Under the pieces are notes generated by a model. It worked only from the letters and a program-made list of their open reading frames with translations. It had not been told where the DNA came from and ran no database searches. 64,000 nucleotides of DNA. Source: Bacteroidaceae bacterium. Its GTDB lineage: Bacteria > Bacteroidota > Bacteroidia > Bacteroidales > Bacteroidaceae. Every line of letters begins with the position of its first letter. Positions within the stretch are counted from its first letter, which is position 1. Below, piece by piece: positions 46,030 to 55,717 of this stretch. The DNA lies in contig JAKSIU010000004.1 in NCBI GenBank assembly GCA_024398615.1, positions 1 through 64,000 on the forward strand, read 5' to 3'. The position numbers were made by a program, and so were the translations under genes.

Positions 46030-47430
46030 TCAGCAGCGGAGACTGCTTTCAATGTTTTCTATATCGGCCCTGAAACTCTTGTCCACCTGAATCTGGTCGC
46101 GTACGGCACCGAATGCGTGAAGAACGGTTGCATGATCGCGTTTACCTATGCGTGCTCCAATCTTTGAAGTCGACATGTCCAGATATTTGTTGGCGAGGAA
46201 CATGCTAATCTGCCTGGCTTGTACAACCTCATGCTTGCGTGATTTTGATTGAATCAGATCGGGGCTGAGATTGTAGTAATCGCAGACTTTGCTTATGATG
46301 TTGTCAATGGTGACGGGTTTACGTTCATAGCTTTGCGATTTTTCAAGCACGCGTCTTGCCAGATCAAGGTCAATGTCTTTTCCGTAGATGGTAGAATGGG
46401 CCATTATGGCAACAATCACACCTTCCAGATCCCTGACATTATCAGTGACGTTTTCTGCAATGTAATTGATTACCGTTTGAGGAAAATCCAATCCTTCCCT
46501 TCTCGTCTTTTCCTTGAGAATGTCTACTCTCAGCTCAAAGTCAGGTCTTTCCAATTCTGCAACAAGCCCCCATTTGAATCTGGTCACAAGCCTTTCTTCA
46601 AGATCCTTCATGTCTTTTGGCGGACGGTCACTTGTCATTATTATCTGCTTGTGGTTGAGGTGCAGGTGGTTGAATATGTGGAAGAATGTGTTCTGGGTCT
46701 TTGCCTGGCCAGCCATTTCCTGCATGTCATCTATAATCAGGACATCTATGGTCTGATAGAAATGGATGAAGTCGTTGATGGTGTTGTTCCTGACCGAATC
46801 CACATATTGGACCATGAAGAGATGTGCCGATACGTACAGGACTCTAAGTTCCGGATGCAGTTCACGAACCTTCATGCCGATGGCATTCACAAGGTGGGTC
46901 TTGCCAACTCCCGATGCGCCATAAAGGAACATGGGATTGAATGCTGTGCCAGCCGGATTGAGTGCGATGGTTTCGGCTGCAGTTCTTGCAAGTCTGTTGC
47001 TGCTTCCCTCAACAAAATTATCAAAACGATACTTGTTGTCAAGATTGGGATTCAGGTCCTGAACCAAAGGTGCATTGGATTGATCCGGTGCTTTATTGTC
47101 AGCTGATTCGGTTTTCCTGATATCTGTATTTGTAAGGTTTTGTGAACTCTCATTCCTTGACAGCCCGTTTTCCTTATCTGTAACAATCCGATATGAAAGC
47201 TGGACTCCACGTCCGAATATCTTGGTTAGCGCTGCTTTGATTACACCCAGGCAGTTCTGCTCCAGATATTCATATACGAAACCGCTTGGAACCTGGATTG
47301 TCAGCTCGCCGTTTTCAAATGAAATGGGTACGATTACAGTGAACCATGCATCGAAAACACTTTCCGATACATTGTCCCGGATGAACCCGAGGCACTGCTC
47401 CCATTTTGAATTCAGCTCTGCTGTTGACAT
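46030..47430 (-). CDS. dnaA: Chromosomal replication initiator DnaA
   Basis: The 466-residue protein has all four DnaA domains: domain I (WEQCLGFIRDNVSESVFDAWF), a polar linker (about residues 90-130), the AAA+ domain with LYGASGVGKTHLVNAIG, Walker B VLIIDDMQ and the arginine finger region, and domain IV with GKRDHATVLHAF for box recognition. It is monocistronic. No dnaN is adjacent, as is usual in Bacteroidota. Confidence 0.97.
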   Translation of the reverse strand: MSTAELNSKWEQCLGFIRDNVSESVFDAWFTVIVPISFENGELTIQVPSGFVYEYLEQNCLGVIKAALTKIFGRGVQLSYRIVTDKENGLSRNESSQNLTNTDIRKTESADNKAPDQSNAPLVQDLNPNLDNKYRFDNFVEGSSNRLARTAAETIALNPAGTAFNPMFLYGASGVGKTHLVNAIGMKVRELHPELRVLYVSAHLFMVQYVDSVRNNTINDFIHFYQTIDVLIIDDMQEMAGQAKTQNTFFHIFNHLHLNHKQIIMTSDRPPKDMKDLEERLVTRFKWGLVAELERPDFELRVDILKEKTRREGLDFPQTVINYIAENVTDNVRDLEGVIVAIMAHSTIYGKDIDLDLARRVLEKSQSYERKPVTIDNIISKVCDYYNLSPDLIQSKSRKHEVVQARQISMFLANKYLDMSTSKIGARIGKRDHATVLHAFGAVRDQIQVDKSFRADIENIESSLRC

Positions 47431-47790
47431 CTTGAAAGGTGCTGATTATTCTGTCAGCGATGCAAAATTGGGAATCTTATTTCAAATGGCAAAATGCCAA
47501 AAGTCAGGCTATTTTTCAGGCATTTGTAATCAACTGATAATGAAATACTTCCGTTATCTTTACAATTGTGTTGAAAACTGCATGTTGCATTTTACTAAAT
47601 GCTTGCAAATGAGAATGATAGCCTGTTGATAACTTCTTTGGAAATATTATATACAAGGTCCTGAATTGCGTTTTGACAAGTTCCTAACCGCTTTTTTAAA
47701 AGCGATATGTTAATTGTCAATGACCGGTAATAATTAGACGAAATCTAAATTAAGGAGCCTTGGATAATAAGACAGAGCAGAGAAGTGATA
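47431..47790. other. dnaA upstream intergenic region, possible origin elements
   Basis: These 360 AT-rich bases hold no gene. TGTTGATAA (47624-47632) and TGTTGAAAA (47569-47577) differ by one and two bases from the DnaA box TGTGGATAA. A TGGCA-AAA-TGCCA palindrome lies at 47487-47499 and CGCTTTTTTAAAAGCG at 47689-47704. The -7-like box before dnaA is imperfect. Whether this is oriC cannot be decided from the window. Confidence 0.4.
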
Positions 47791-48882
47791 CTATTTCGCA
47801 GTTACTCTTTTGCCGTTCTTGAACTGAACCAGAAAGGCATCGGGAAACCGGGACTTTACGCTTTTCAGATATTCCGTAACCTTCTTCTTGTCTGTATCAT
47901 CTCCACACGTATATTTGAACAGCCCTCCTTCTTCGTAGCAGGAGCAGTTCTTCAGACCGGCAATACGATTGTCGTTGGTCGGAAGCTTCTTTTCGGATGT
48001 CATGAACTGAATCTTCCATACAATCTCATCGCTGCTTGTAGTGTTGGTATAATTTACTTTATCAGACTGGCTGTCCTTGCTGGTGCCATATTGCACGGAT
48101 TTTGATTCAAGTTCCCTGTGATAGGAAAGATAGTCTTCAAAAGCCTTTTCAAGACTTTCTGCCATTTTTGTCACTCCCTGGCTTGATGTGAGGTACCGGC
48201 ACTCTTCCTGATTGGAGATGAATCCGAGTTCGACCAGTATGCTTGGCATACTGTTCTTCCAAAGGACAAGATATCCGGCCTGGTGAACTCCCCGATTGGG
48301 ACGTGATGCATATGTGGCCATACGCTTCTGCGCGAATTCGGCCATTTTGAGACTTTCCTTCTGATGCTCGTTCTGCATGAATTCAAAAATGATCATGCTT
48401 TCGGGGCTGTTGGGGTCATAACCTTCGTAATGCGCTTCATAATCAGCCTCAAGCATGATGGCACTGTTTTCGGCCAGTGCCACATTCAGATTTGCTGAAG
48501 TCCGGTTTTCTTCTACGCCCAGAAGATATGTTTCAGCGCCTCTTGCGCTTTTGTTGTTATTGGCATTGGTGTGGATGGAAATGAACATGTCGGCGTCGGC
48601 CTCATTCGCAATCTCGGCGCGACGGTAGAGCTCAACGAACACATCGGTCTTTCTGGTATAGATGACCCGGACGTTACTGCATTTCTTTTCAATCAGTTCT
48701 CCCATTTTCAGGGCTACTGCCAGGTTGATTGTCTTTTCCTGATTCTTGCCGTTGACTGCTCCAGGATCTTTTCCGCCATGTCCGGCATCTATTACCAGTA
48801 CAAACTCGTTGCCGTTTCCCGGTGCTGAAAAAACATTCAAGCCAATCAGCAGAGCTAATGTTATGATAGCAAGTTTCTTCAT
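47791..48882 (-). CDS. N-acetylmuramoyl-L-alanine amidase (Amidase_3)
   Basis: The 363-residue protein has a signal peptide (residues 1-19, NVFSA/PG) and an Amidase_3 domain: VIDAGHGGKDPGA (Zn His), the QEKTINLAVALK Glu, DMFISIHTNANNN (Zn His) and ILVELGFISNQEE (catalytic Glu). The last ~100 residues, with WKIQFMTSEKKLPTNDNRIAGLKNCSCYEEGGLFKYTCGD, look like a SPOR-type septal peptidoglycan-binding domain. It cleaves the amide between MurNAc and peptide, probably during division. It is the third gene of the operon from 52.4 kb. Confidence 0.93.
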   Translation of the reverse strand: MKKLAIITLALLIGLNVFSAPGNGNEFVLVIDAGHGGKDPGAVNGKNQEKTINLAVALKMGELIEKKCSNVRVIYTRKTDVFVELYRRAEIANEADADMFISIHTNANNNKSARGAETYLLGVEENRTSANLNVALAENSAIMLEADYEAHYEGYDPNSPESMIIFEFMQNEHQKESLKMAEFAQKRMATYASRPNRGVHQAGYLVLWKNSMPSILVELGFISNQEECRYLTSSQGVTKMAESLEKAFEDYLSYHRELESKSVQYGTSKDSQSDKVNYTNTTSSDEIVWKIQFMTSEKKLPTNDNRIAGLKNCSCYEEGGLFKYTCGDDTDKKKVTEYLKSVKSRFPDAFLVQFKNGKRVTAK

Positions 48883-48887
48883 ATGAA

Positions 48888-50483
48888 TCAGTGCAGGTAC
48901 ATTTCTTCATCATCATTGTTACGGATCTCAGATGCCCCTGTGTGTCCGTCTACCCGGTAGTCGGTTGTTATGAGTTCACCCTGTTCGTTCGTTTCACGTT
49001 TGGATTCGAATGCTGCTGGGGCAGCATCGTTTTCCGATATGAAACGGGCAAATTCCTTTGCACTTATCGTGATGGGTTCTGTCATGAACTCGGGTATGTT
49101 GAAAGCGAAAAGATGGCTGCGGTTGAATTCCGGATCCTTCTGCGGAAGCGCAAAAGGCTTGGAAAAATTGCCATTCTCATCTATATGACTGAAGTAGAGA
49201 CGGGTGTGTACACCATCTTCGCGACGGGTGCTGAACATGACCCATTTGCTGTTGCTTGACCACACGTGATAGCTTTCTGCATACTGGCTGTTGATCTCGT
49301 CAATACGGCGTGCTGTGCCCTTTTTGAAATCGAACAGGAACAGGTCCGATGCTATCTGGTCAAGCGGAAAAATGCCGTGAGTGCTTATGCATGTCATCAT
49401 GTAGCGGCCGTCGGGTGACAGGCGTGGCCATGTCATGCTGCTGTCGGCTGCAACTGCATCATATACCAGATAGTGCGGTCCCCATGTGCGTGTGTCCGGG
49501 TCAAAAGGTTTGGCGTACAGATTGAAGTGCAGCTGTTCCCGATCCAGAAAGATCTGACTTTTGCGTTGAGGTCCGAACGGGGCCTCGTAGTGTGCCGAAA
49601 CATAGTACAGAGTGCGTCCGTCGGCTGACCATCCAGGGAAACATTCAAGTTCGCTCGAATCGGTCTCTATTGGACTGACTGCGTTTTCGCGTATGTTATA
49701 GAGGACAATGTCATTCTCTTCGTCTATTACTTCAAGCTTGTCATGACTCATGGCATGGACCGACTGATGGGTCTTGTTGTTTGAATATGCAATGTAGTCA
49801 TGTGTGGGATGCCAGGACGGATATACACCGGCTGACATGGTCGAGTCAGTTTTCATGTTGACTTTGCGCAGTTCATTGTCGAAATACAGAACCGTTCCAC
49901 CCTTGAACTGACGTACATGGAACTGCATCTTGGATGCGCTGTAGTTGCCGCAGTGATGGCAGTTTATGCAGGTTCCGTTCTCGTTGTCCTGAACCATGGT
50001 GTTGGAGAAAAATGTCTTTTCCTGGAAGCATGTGATGTCACGCTGGCAAAGGTCCAGTATTTCGTAGGCTTCAACCGCAACCGGAATACGACGGTAGGTT
50101 ATGTATCGGTCTATCGGGTCATCGCTCAATGACATCGTGAATGGAGTCAGTGCGGTCCACTTGTCATTGTTCTTTGTGTAGACCTGAACGAAAATTGAAT
50201 TACCCTGACCGTTTGCAAGCTCTGACCATTCCTTCTTGCCCATAGTGACTTTTTGTCCCTTCTTCTCAACTGATACGCTGCCGTTCGTGAGAACGGTGAA
50301 ATAGGCATCGGCTTCATTGTCTATCATGAAGTTGGTTGGGGCAATGTTGCGGGGAATGACCACATCGCTGTAGTCGGGGAATATGCGGGGACTTTCATCT
50401 GAACTGACAGCATTGTTGCCAGGCTGTCCTGAACATGCAGCGGCAACCAGAGCGGCGATAATATATAAGGTGTTTCTTTTCAT
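48888..50483 (-). CDS. Lipoprotein with CxxCH haem motif and PD40/TolB-like propeller
   Basis: The 531-residue protein has a lipoprotein signal (IIAALVAAAC/SGQ). Residues about 170-177 contain CINCHHC, a CxxCH haem-c site. WD40-like PD40 repeats follow (SWHPTHDYIAYSNN, FPGWSADGRTLYYVS, WPRLSPDGRYMMTCIS, VWSSNSKWVMFSTRR), giving a TolB-type beta propeller. Electron transfer or a structural haem are both possible. ATG 50483 was chosen because it opens the lipoprotein signal. It lies 5 bp before the amidase and 8 bp after the DUF6057 gene. Function unknown. Confidence 0.82.
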   Translation of the reverse strand: MKRNTLYIIAALVAAACSGQPGNNAVSSDESPRIFPDYSDVVIPRNIAPTNFMIDNEADAYFTVLTNGSVSVEKKGQKVTMGKKEWSELANGQGNSIFVQVYTKNNDKWTALTPFTMSLSDDPIDRYITYRRIPVAVEAYEILDLCQRDITCFQEKTFFSNTMVQDNENGTCINCHHCGNYSASKMQFHVRQFKGGTVLYFDNELRKVNMKTDSTMSAGVYPSWHPTHDYIAYSNNKTHQSVHAMSHDKLEVIDEENDIVLYNIRENAVSPIETDSSELECFPGWSADGRTLYYVSAHYEAPFGPQRKSQIFLDREQLHFNLYAKPFDPDTRTWGPHYLVYDAVAADSSMTWPRLSPDGRYMMTCISTHGIFPLDQIASDLFLFDFKKGTARRIDEINSQYAESYHVWSSNSKWVMFSTRREDGVHTRLYFSHIDENGNFSKPFALPQKDPEFNRSHLFAFNIPEFMTEPITISAKEFARFISENDAAPAAFESKRETNEQGELITTDYRVDGHTGASEIRNNDDEEMYLH

Positions 50484-50491
50484 AACCTGAA

Positions 50492-52441
50492 TCAGAATGT
50501 CTTGAGACCGCGGACAAAATAGTAGTAATAGTAGAACGTCTTGCCGAAATTGAGCCACATGGGGAATGAAGCTTCCTTCTCACTGCGGAAACTGGAATTC
50601 ATTGTATATTTCTGAAATGACTCATAACTGTCAGTGACGGATTTGTCAATTGGAATTCCCATGTCATCTTTTTCCAGACTGCTGTACAGCAGAATGGCTT
50701 CCTGTACGTTTTGGGGGAATTGGAGTTCGTCTGCCGTATCAATGTACTGTGAGAGGGCTTTCCAGAACAGTTCTATGTTTTGGGAACGCATTGCCCAGAA
50801 TAGTGCAACCTTGTCGAACTGATGGGTTGACTGGACATCCCGATCATTGGCGAAATGGCTCATCAGATATGTTTCAATTTTTACGCGGTCATTTGACATG
50901 CGGTCATTGAAGCACATCAGTGGAAGTATATCCCTGTAAGGTGCTGTGTCTGATATGGCGTCACGATTGCCCGAAAGTATGCGTTGCTTTTTACTCCAAT
51001 CGCGGAAGAACAGTGTCTTGTCCAGCTTGTCCAGGTATCTGGTGGCAAATTCGGTTTCATTCATTATGATTGCGTACATTGCCATGTATTTGAGCGTGCC
51101 GAAACACCAGCCATGCTCAACCTGATCCTCAAGACACCAGCGGTATTCCAGATTGGTCAGCCCGTAATTCAGATACAGCTGCCTGCCGGCCTGAAAGACC
51201 ATCGGTATTTGAGTCCTTGATTTTTGTGGATGGGCACCATCACGTAAGGCAAAAGCCTGGTCCAATGCCTTGTCCTGCTTTATGAATGCCAGGTCACGCA
51301 GCATGACCATCAGACGGGTGGGCTCAAAGAAGCTGTCGTCATATTCATCAAGAATGTTTTCATATACATCCTTGTCTTTAACACCTGCAAGTTCCTTCTG
51401 ACGCGTTTCGTAAGCCTTCTTCTCTTTGTCTATGTGTCGTATGGATGCTTTGAAATATATGTCAGATATTTTTTTCCAATCATAGTTGTCTGCGGCAATT
51501 GACATCTCCAGTTCGGTTCTGAAATTTTCATCTTTAAACCAGAACAGTACCGTAGCTGCAACAGATAATGCAATAACGACCGCGTTTGCCAAGTTCGGAT
51601 GTTTTCCATTGCCAACTGTATTCGCAAACAGACTGCACAATGATGCCATTGCGATTGAATAAGTCATGAGAATCCATAAAGGCAGACGTATCCAGACTGT
51701 CCATTCGTCATCGGATATGGATGGCAGTCCCATATACCAGCTGTCTGCCAGACGATATCTTGTGAACAGACCATACAGAATAAAAGGTGTGACTATACAG
51801 AGGATTACGGAAACGATGGGGACGGTTATTCTCAATGCTCCGGTCGGCGCTTCTGTCCGTCCACTTTTAATGGGCTCCGACGCCAGACCAATGCCGGCGG
51901 CAACTGTTCCTGCAAGTGCAAAGACTCCTGCAAGAATGTAGCCTGCAAAGGCCGAAATCGCCAGGATTGATATCCGTTGCCATAATTTTGGGGCTTTCCA
52001 GGTGGCAGCCATAATGGCAAGCATGAGAAGATAGCCTAAAGTTGGTGCAAAGAAATAATCCTGACTTCTCATAATGAAAATTCCATAGCCAAGTGACATG
52101 TTGGCAATGATCAGCAGAGCGACAGGGATTACGGCCAGTCCGGCAAATTTTTCTGGCAGTCCGAAAATGCGGATGGTCAGGAATCCGGCCAGGACCAGTA
52201 ATGATACCCAAAGCAGAGCTCCAAACCAGGGAATATACAGGAACTGAGTGAAGAATGAACCGACCCAGCCCAGGAAACCTCCTGGAATGGTAAATGCTTC
52301 CTTTAAGAATGTCCAGTCAAAAAGAAACAGTGAAAGGTCACATGTCTTGAATAGGAAAGATTTACTTGCAAAGGCAAGGATGGCCCATAGAATAATGGCT
52401 GCTGATACAATCGGTACGGCTTTCTTCATGTATGTTGACAT
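50492..52441 (-). CDS. DUF6057 multi-pass membrane protein
   Basis: The 649-residue protein has about ten predicted membrane helices in its first half and a soluble, helical, TPR-like second half (residues about 320-640). The sequence fits the DUF6057 family of Bacteroidota, whose function is unknown. Of several in-frame Met codons I chose ATG 52441 (MSTYMKKAVP) because GTAGG lies just upstream and a TACCTTTA box sits 28 nt before it. The C-terminus contains five Tyr in a row. It is first in an operon with the haem-motif lipoprotein and the amidase. Confidence 0.75.
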   Translation of the reverse strand: MSTYMKKAVPIVSAAIILWAILAFASKSFLFKTCDLSLFLFDWTFLKEAFTIPGGFLGWVGSFFTQFLYIPWFGALLWVSLLVLAGFLTIRIFGLPEKFAGLAVIPVALLIIANMSLGYGIFIMRSQDYFFAPTLGYLLMLAIMAATWKAPKLWQRISILAISAFAGYILAGVFALAGTVAAGIGLASEPIKSGRTEAPTGALRITVPIVSVILCIVTPFILYGLFTRYRLADSWYMGLPSISDDEWTVWIRLPLWILMTYSIAMASLCSLFANTVGNGKHPNLANAVVIALSVAATVLFWFKDENFRTELEMSIAADNYDWKKISDIYFKASIRHIDKEKKAYETRQKELAGVKDKDVYENILDEYDDSFFEPTRLMVMLRDLAFIKQDKALDQAFALRDGAHPQKSRTQIPMVFQAGRQLYLNYGLTNLEYRWCLEDQVEHGWCFGTLKYMAMYAIIMNETEFATRYLDKLDKTLFFRDWSKKQRILSGNRDAISDTAPYRDILPLMCFNDRMSNDRVKIETYLMSHFANDRDVQSTHQFDKVALFWAMRSQNIELFWKALSQYIDTADELQFPQNVQEAILLYSSLEKDDMGIPIDKSVTDSYESFQKYTMNSSFRSEKEASFPMWLNFGKTFYYYYYFVRGLKTF

Positions 52442-52511
52442 ACCTACTTTTATTTTGTTAAGAAACAAATACTCCGTAAAGGTAGCCATTTCCTTAAAAA
52501 TGGACAAATGT

Positions 52512-52543
52512 TTTGCGTATTGCTTGATTTTGAGGTACATTCG
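52512..52543 (+). promoter_or_regulatory. Promoter of lacZ
   Basis: TTTG at 52512-52515, a 20-nt spacer and TACATTCG at 52536-52543 (one mismatch to TAnnTTTG), 43 nt before the start codon. Confidence 0.6.
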
Positions 52544-52586
52544 CACTCAGGTAACCAATTGCAAAATCATACTAATTCATGCGGAT

Positions 52587-55500
52587 ATGAAAAAAAGTTC
52601 TCTTATGTTGGGGCTGCTGCTCGCAGCATCATCCATGTCTTCTGCTCAGGAATGGCTTGACCCTAATGTCAATCATGTGAACAGTCTGGCTCCTGTGGCC
52701 GATTTCTTTGCTTATGAAAGTACAGCTCTTGCACAGGGCGGCGACAAGGCGGCATCGGACCGCTACATGTCACTTGAGGGTCAGTGGCGTTTCAATTTTG
52801 TGAGGAACTATTATGACCGTCCTCTTGGCTTCTATGAAAAGGAGTTCGATGACAGCCAGTGGGTGGATTTCCCGGTACCGGGTCTGTTCGAACTGAACGG
52901 ATACGGCGACAGAATATACACGAACGTGACATATCCGTGGAACAACGAACATCGTGTCGATCCTCCATATATCGGTGAACGTGAGAATTATGTCGGCTCA
53001 TACCGCCGTTCGTTCAGAATCCCTGCTGACTGGAAAGGTCAGAGCGTGATCATGCATGTCGGTTCGGCCACATCCAATCTGCGTCTGTGGGTTAACGGCC
53101 AGTATGTGGGTTACAGCGAGGACAGCAAGATGGAGGCGGAGTTTGACATAACCGATTTCGTCGAATTCGGACGTGACAACCTGATAGCCATGCAGGTCAT
53201 GCGCTGGTGCGATGGCAGCTATCTGGAAGATCAGGACTTCTGGCGTTTCACCGGCATAGCCCGTGAGGTCTATCTGTACAGCCGTCCTGAGCGTCATATC
53301 CAGGATTATGGTATCATTACGAAGCTAGATGACAAGTATCGTAATGCCAAACTTGAACTGAATCTGCGTCTTGAAGGCCAGCAGCCTGGTGGACTTGAAC
53401 TGCGCCTGCTTGATGCTGAAGGGAATCAGGTCCTTAAATCACAGAACATCTTCCGTGAGGGTGGAACCACAATGAGACTCTCCTTCGACGTTACCAATCC
53501 AAAGAAGTGGACTGCCGAGACTCCATACCTCTATACGCTTGAAATGAATCTCATTGACAACAGCGGAAAGACCATTGAGTGCGTAGATCAGAAAGTGGGC
53601 TTCAGAAGCGTGGAAATCAAAAACCGCCAGCTGCTGGTGAACGGACAGCCGGTCCTCATCAAGGGTGCTGACCGCCATGAAATGGATCCTGTCGGAGGAT
53701 ACGTGGTACCTCTGAGCCGCATGATTGAGGACATCAGAATAATGAAGGAAATGAACATCAATGCAGTTCGTACAAGCCATTATCCTGATGATCCGCGCTG
53801 GTACGATTTATGCGATGAATACGGCATTTATCTGGTCGCAGAGGCCAATGTCGAGGGACATGGAATGATGTACGGCCGCAGCCAGCTGGCAAAGAATCCG
53901 GATTACGCGCTGACTCATATGGAGCGTAATCAGTCAAACGTCATCACATATCGTAACCATCCTTCAATCATTGTCTGGTCCATGGGAAATGAGACCGGCG
54001 ACGGCCAGAATTTCATTGACTGCTACAAATGGATCAAGGATTATGACAAGACACGTCCGGTGCAGTATGAAGGTGCCACCAATTCTCCGGATCATTGTGA
54101 TATAGCCTGTCCCATGTATGCCGACTATGGTGCAATGGAACGTCATGAACGTGGCAATGACCCGCGTCCGTTCATTGAGTGTGAATACGCTCATGCAATG
54201 GGCAACTCCGAGGGCGGATTCAAGGAATATTGGGATGTCATACGTGCGAACCGCAGTGTTCAGGGCGGTTTCATCTGGGATTTTGTCGATCAGGCCGTTT
54301 ATGGCGAGAATGCTGACGGTGAGGTCATTTTCCAGTATGGCGGTGATGAAGGCCGATATCCCACATCGGACCAGAACTTCAATTGTAACGGTCTGATAGC
54401 TCCTGACCGTCGTTGGAATCCGCATGCATATGAAGTGGCCTACCAGTATCAGAACGTATGGGTCGAACCCGTGGCTCTGGCAAAGGGAGAGGTTGAAATC
54501 TACAACGAGAACTTCTTTGTTGACCTTTCCGATTATGAATTGCGTTGGAGCGTACTGTATGACGGCGTGTCACAGGGAGTCCAGAGAGAAAAACTTCCGT
54601 ACATAGGTCCTCAGGAACGCAGGAATGTAACATATCCCAAGCTGGCCAAAGCGCTGAAAAGAGCTCCCAAGGATAAGGAGATACTGGTCAATTTCGAGAT
54701 TTGCCTTATCCAGCCTACAGCTCTGCTCAAGGCCGGTCATGCAGTGGCATACCGCCAGCTGGCATATCGGGACTACAAGTTCTTTGACATGAAGGATTTT
54801 GGAACAGGTCTGGACGGCATGGAACCGGTCAAGATGGATGAGGCTGTTGCATACGTTACACTTGAGGCCGCCGGAATGAAATACACTTTCAACAAGAACA
54901 GCGGCTGGATAGACTATATTGACATGGACGGACGCCAGATAAGTGAGAACGGTTTCCAGCTCAAGAGCGATTTCTGGCGTGCTGCTACTGACAATGACTT
55001 CGGGGCAAGTCTGCAGCGCAACCTTGCTGCTTGGAAAAATCCGGACATGCGCAGGACTTCGTTCGAATGCGGGCTCCAGGACGGAGCCGCAATGGTATTC
55101 GTGAAATATGAAATTGCCGCGCTTGAATGCGGTCTGGAAATGACATACGTCCTGACTCCTGACGGCAAGATGAAGGTCACCCAGTCACTGCTGACACATG
55201 CCACTCAGGACAACCGCCGTATGCCGGATATGCTCCGTTTCGGTATGACCATGGTCATGAACCGCAATTTTGAAAAACTTGAATACTATGCCCGCGGACC
55301 TGTCGAAAACTACAGCGACCGTAACAGCTCCCAGTCTTTGGGATTGTTCAGCGAAAAGGTCAGCGACCAGTACTATCCTTACATCAGGCCTCAGGAAACA
55401 GGTAATAAGACCGATGTCCGCTACTGGAAAGTTCTTGACAATAACGGTTGCGGACTTGAGTTCTACAGTGACATACCTCTCAGCATGTCCACACTTAATT

Positions 55501-55712
55501 ACCTGACTTCCGATCTGGATGAGACTCCGGCCAAGCGCAACCTTCATGCCGGTGACGTGAAGCCGCGTAATCTTGCAGTGGTTCATATTGACCAGGCGCA
55601 GTACGGTCTTGCCTGCGTGAACAGCTGGGGCGCAACACCGCTTGACCAGTACAAACTGCATTACGGTGACCGCAGCTATTCGTTCGTGATCAGTCCTGTC
55701 CGTGCAAAGTGA
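52587..55712 (+). CDS. lacZ: GH2 beta-galactosidase, secreted
   Basis: The 1041-residue protein has a signal peptide (residues about 1-20, LLAASSMSSA/QE) and a five-domain GH2 layout like E. coli LacZ. The acid/base Glu is in VWSMGNETGDGQN and the nucleophile Glu in FIECEYAHAMGNSEGG; NAVRTSHYPDDPRWYDLCDEYG precedes them. It hydrolyses beta-galactosides, probably in the periplasm, from plant or host glycans. ATG 52587 was chosen because the preceding frame has no signal peptide and runs through the promoter. No SusC/SusD pair or regulator is beside it, so it is not in a recognisable polysaccharide locus. Confidence 0.93.
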   Translation: MKKSSLMLGLLLAASSMSSAQEWLDPNVNHVNSLAPVADFFAYESTALAQGGDKAASDRYMSLEGQWRFNFVRNYYDRPLGFYEKEFDDSQWVDFPVPGLFELNGYGDRIYTNVTYPWNNEHRVDPPYIGERENYVGSYRRSFRIPADWKGQSVIMHVGSATSNLRLWVNGQYVGYSEDSKMEAEFDITDFVEFGRDNLIAMQVMRWCDGSYLEDQDFWRFTGIAREVYLYSRPERHIQDYGIITKLDDKYRNAKLELNLRLEGQQPGGLELRLLDAEGNQVLKSQNIFREGGTTMRLSFDVTNPKKWTAETPYLYTLEMNLIDNSGKTIECVDQKVGFRSVEIKNRQLLVNGQPVLIKGADRHEMDPVGGYVVPLSRMIEDIRIMKEMNINAVRTSHYPDDPRWYDLCDEYGIYLVAEANVEGHGMMYGRSQLAKNPDYALTHMERNQSNVITYRNHPSIIVWSMGNETGDGQNFIDCYKWIKDYDKTRPVQYEGATNSPDHCDIACPMYADYGAMERHERGNDPRPFIECEYAHAMGNSEGGFKEYWDVIRANRSVQGGFIWDFVDQAVYGENADGEVIFQYGGDEGRYPTSDQNFNCNGLIAPDRRWNPHAYEVAYQYQNVWVEPVALAKGEVEIYNENFFVDLSDYELRWSVLYDGVSQGVQREKLPYIGPQERRNVTYPKLAKALKRAPKDKEILVNFEICLIQPTALLKAGHAVAYRQLAYRDYKFFDMKDFGTGLDGMEPVKMDEAVAYVTLEAAGMKYTFNKNSGWIDYIDMDGRQISENGFQLKSDFWRAATDNDFGASLQRNLAAWKNPDMRRTSFECGLQDGAAMVFVKYEIAALECGLEMTYVLTPDGKMKVTQSLLTHATQDNRRMPDMLRFGMTMVMNRNFEKLEYYARGPVENYSDRNSSQSLGLFSEKVSDQYYPYIRPQETGNKTDVRYWKVLDNNGCGLEFYSDIPLSMSTLNYLTSDLDETPAKRNLHAGDVKPRNLAVVHIDQAQYGLACVNSWGATPLDQYKLHYGDRSYSFVISPVRAK

Positions 55713-55717
55713 CCGGA

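Noticed and set aside
52248..52586. N-terminal extension of lacZ
   Set aside because: The in-frame codons upstream run through the promoter and antisense to the DUF6057 gene; the signal peptide starts at 52587.
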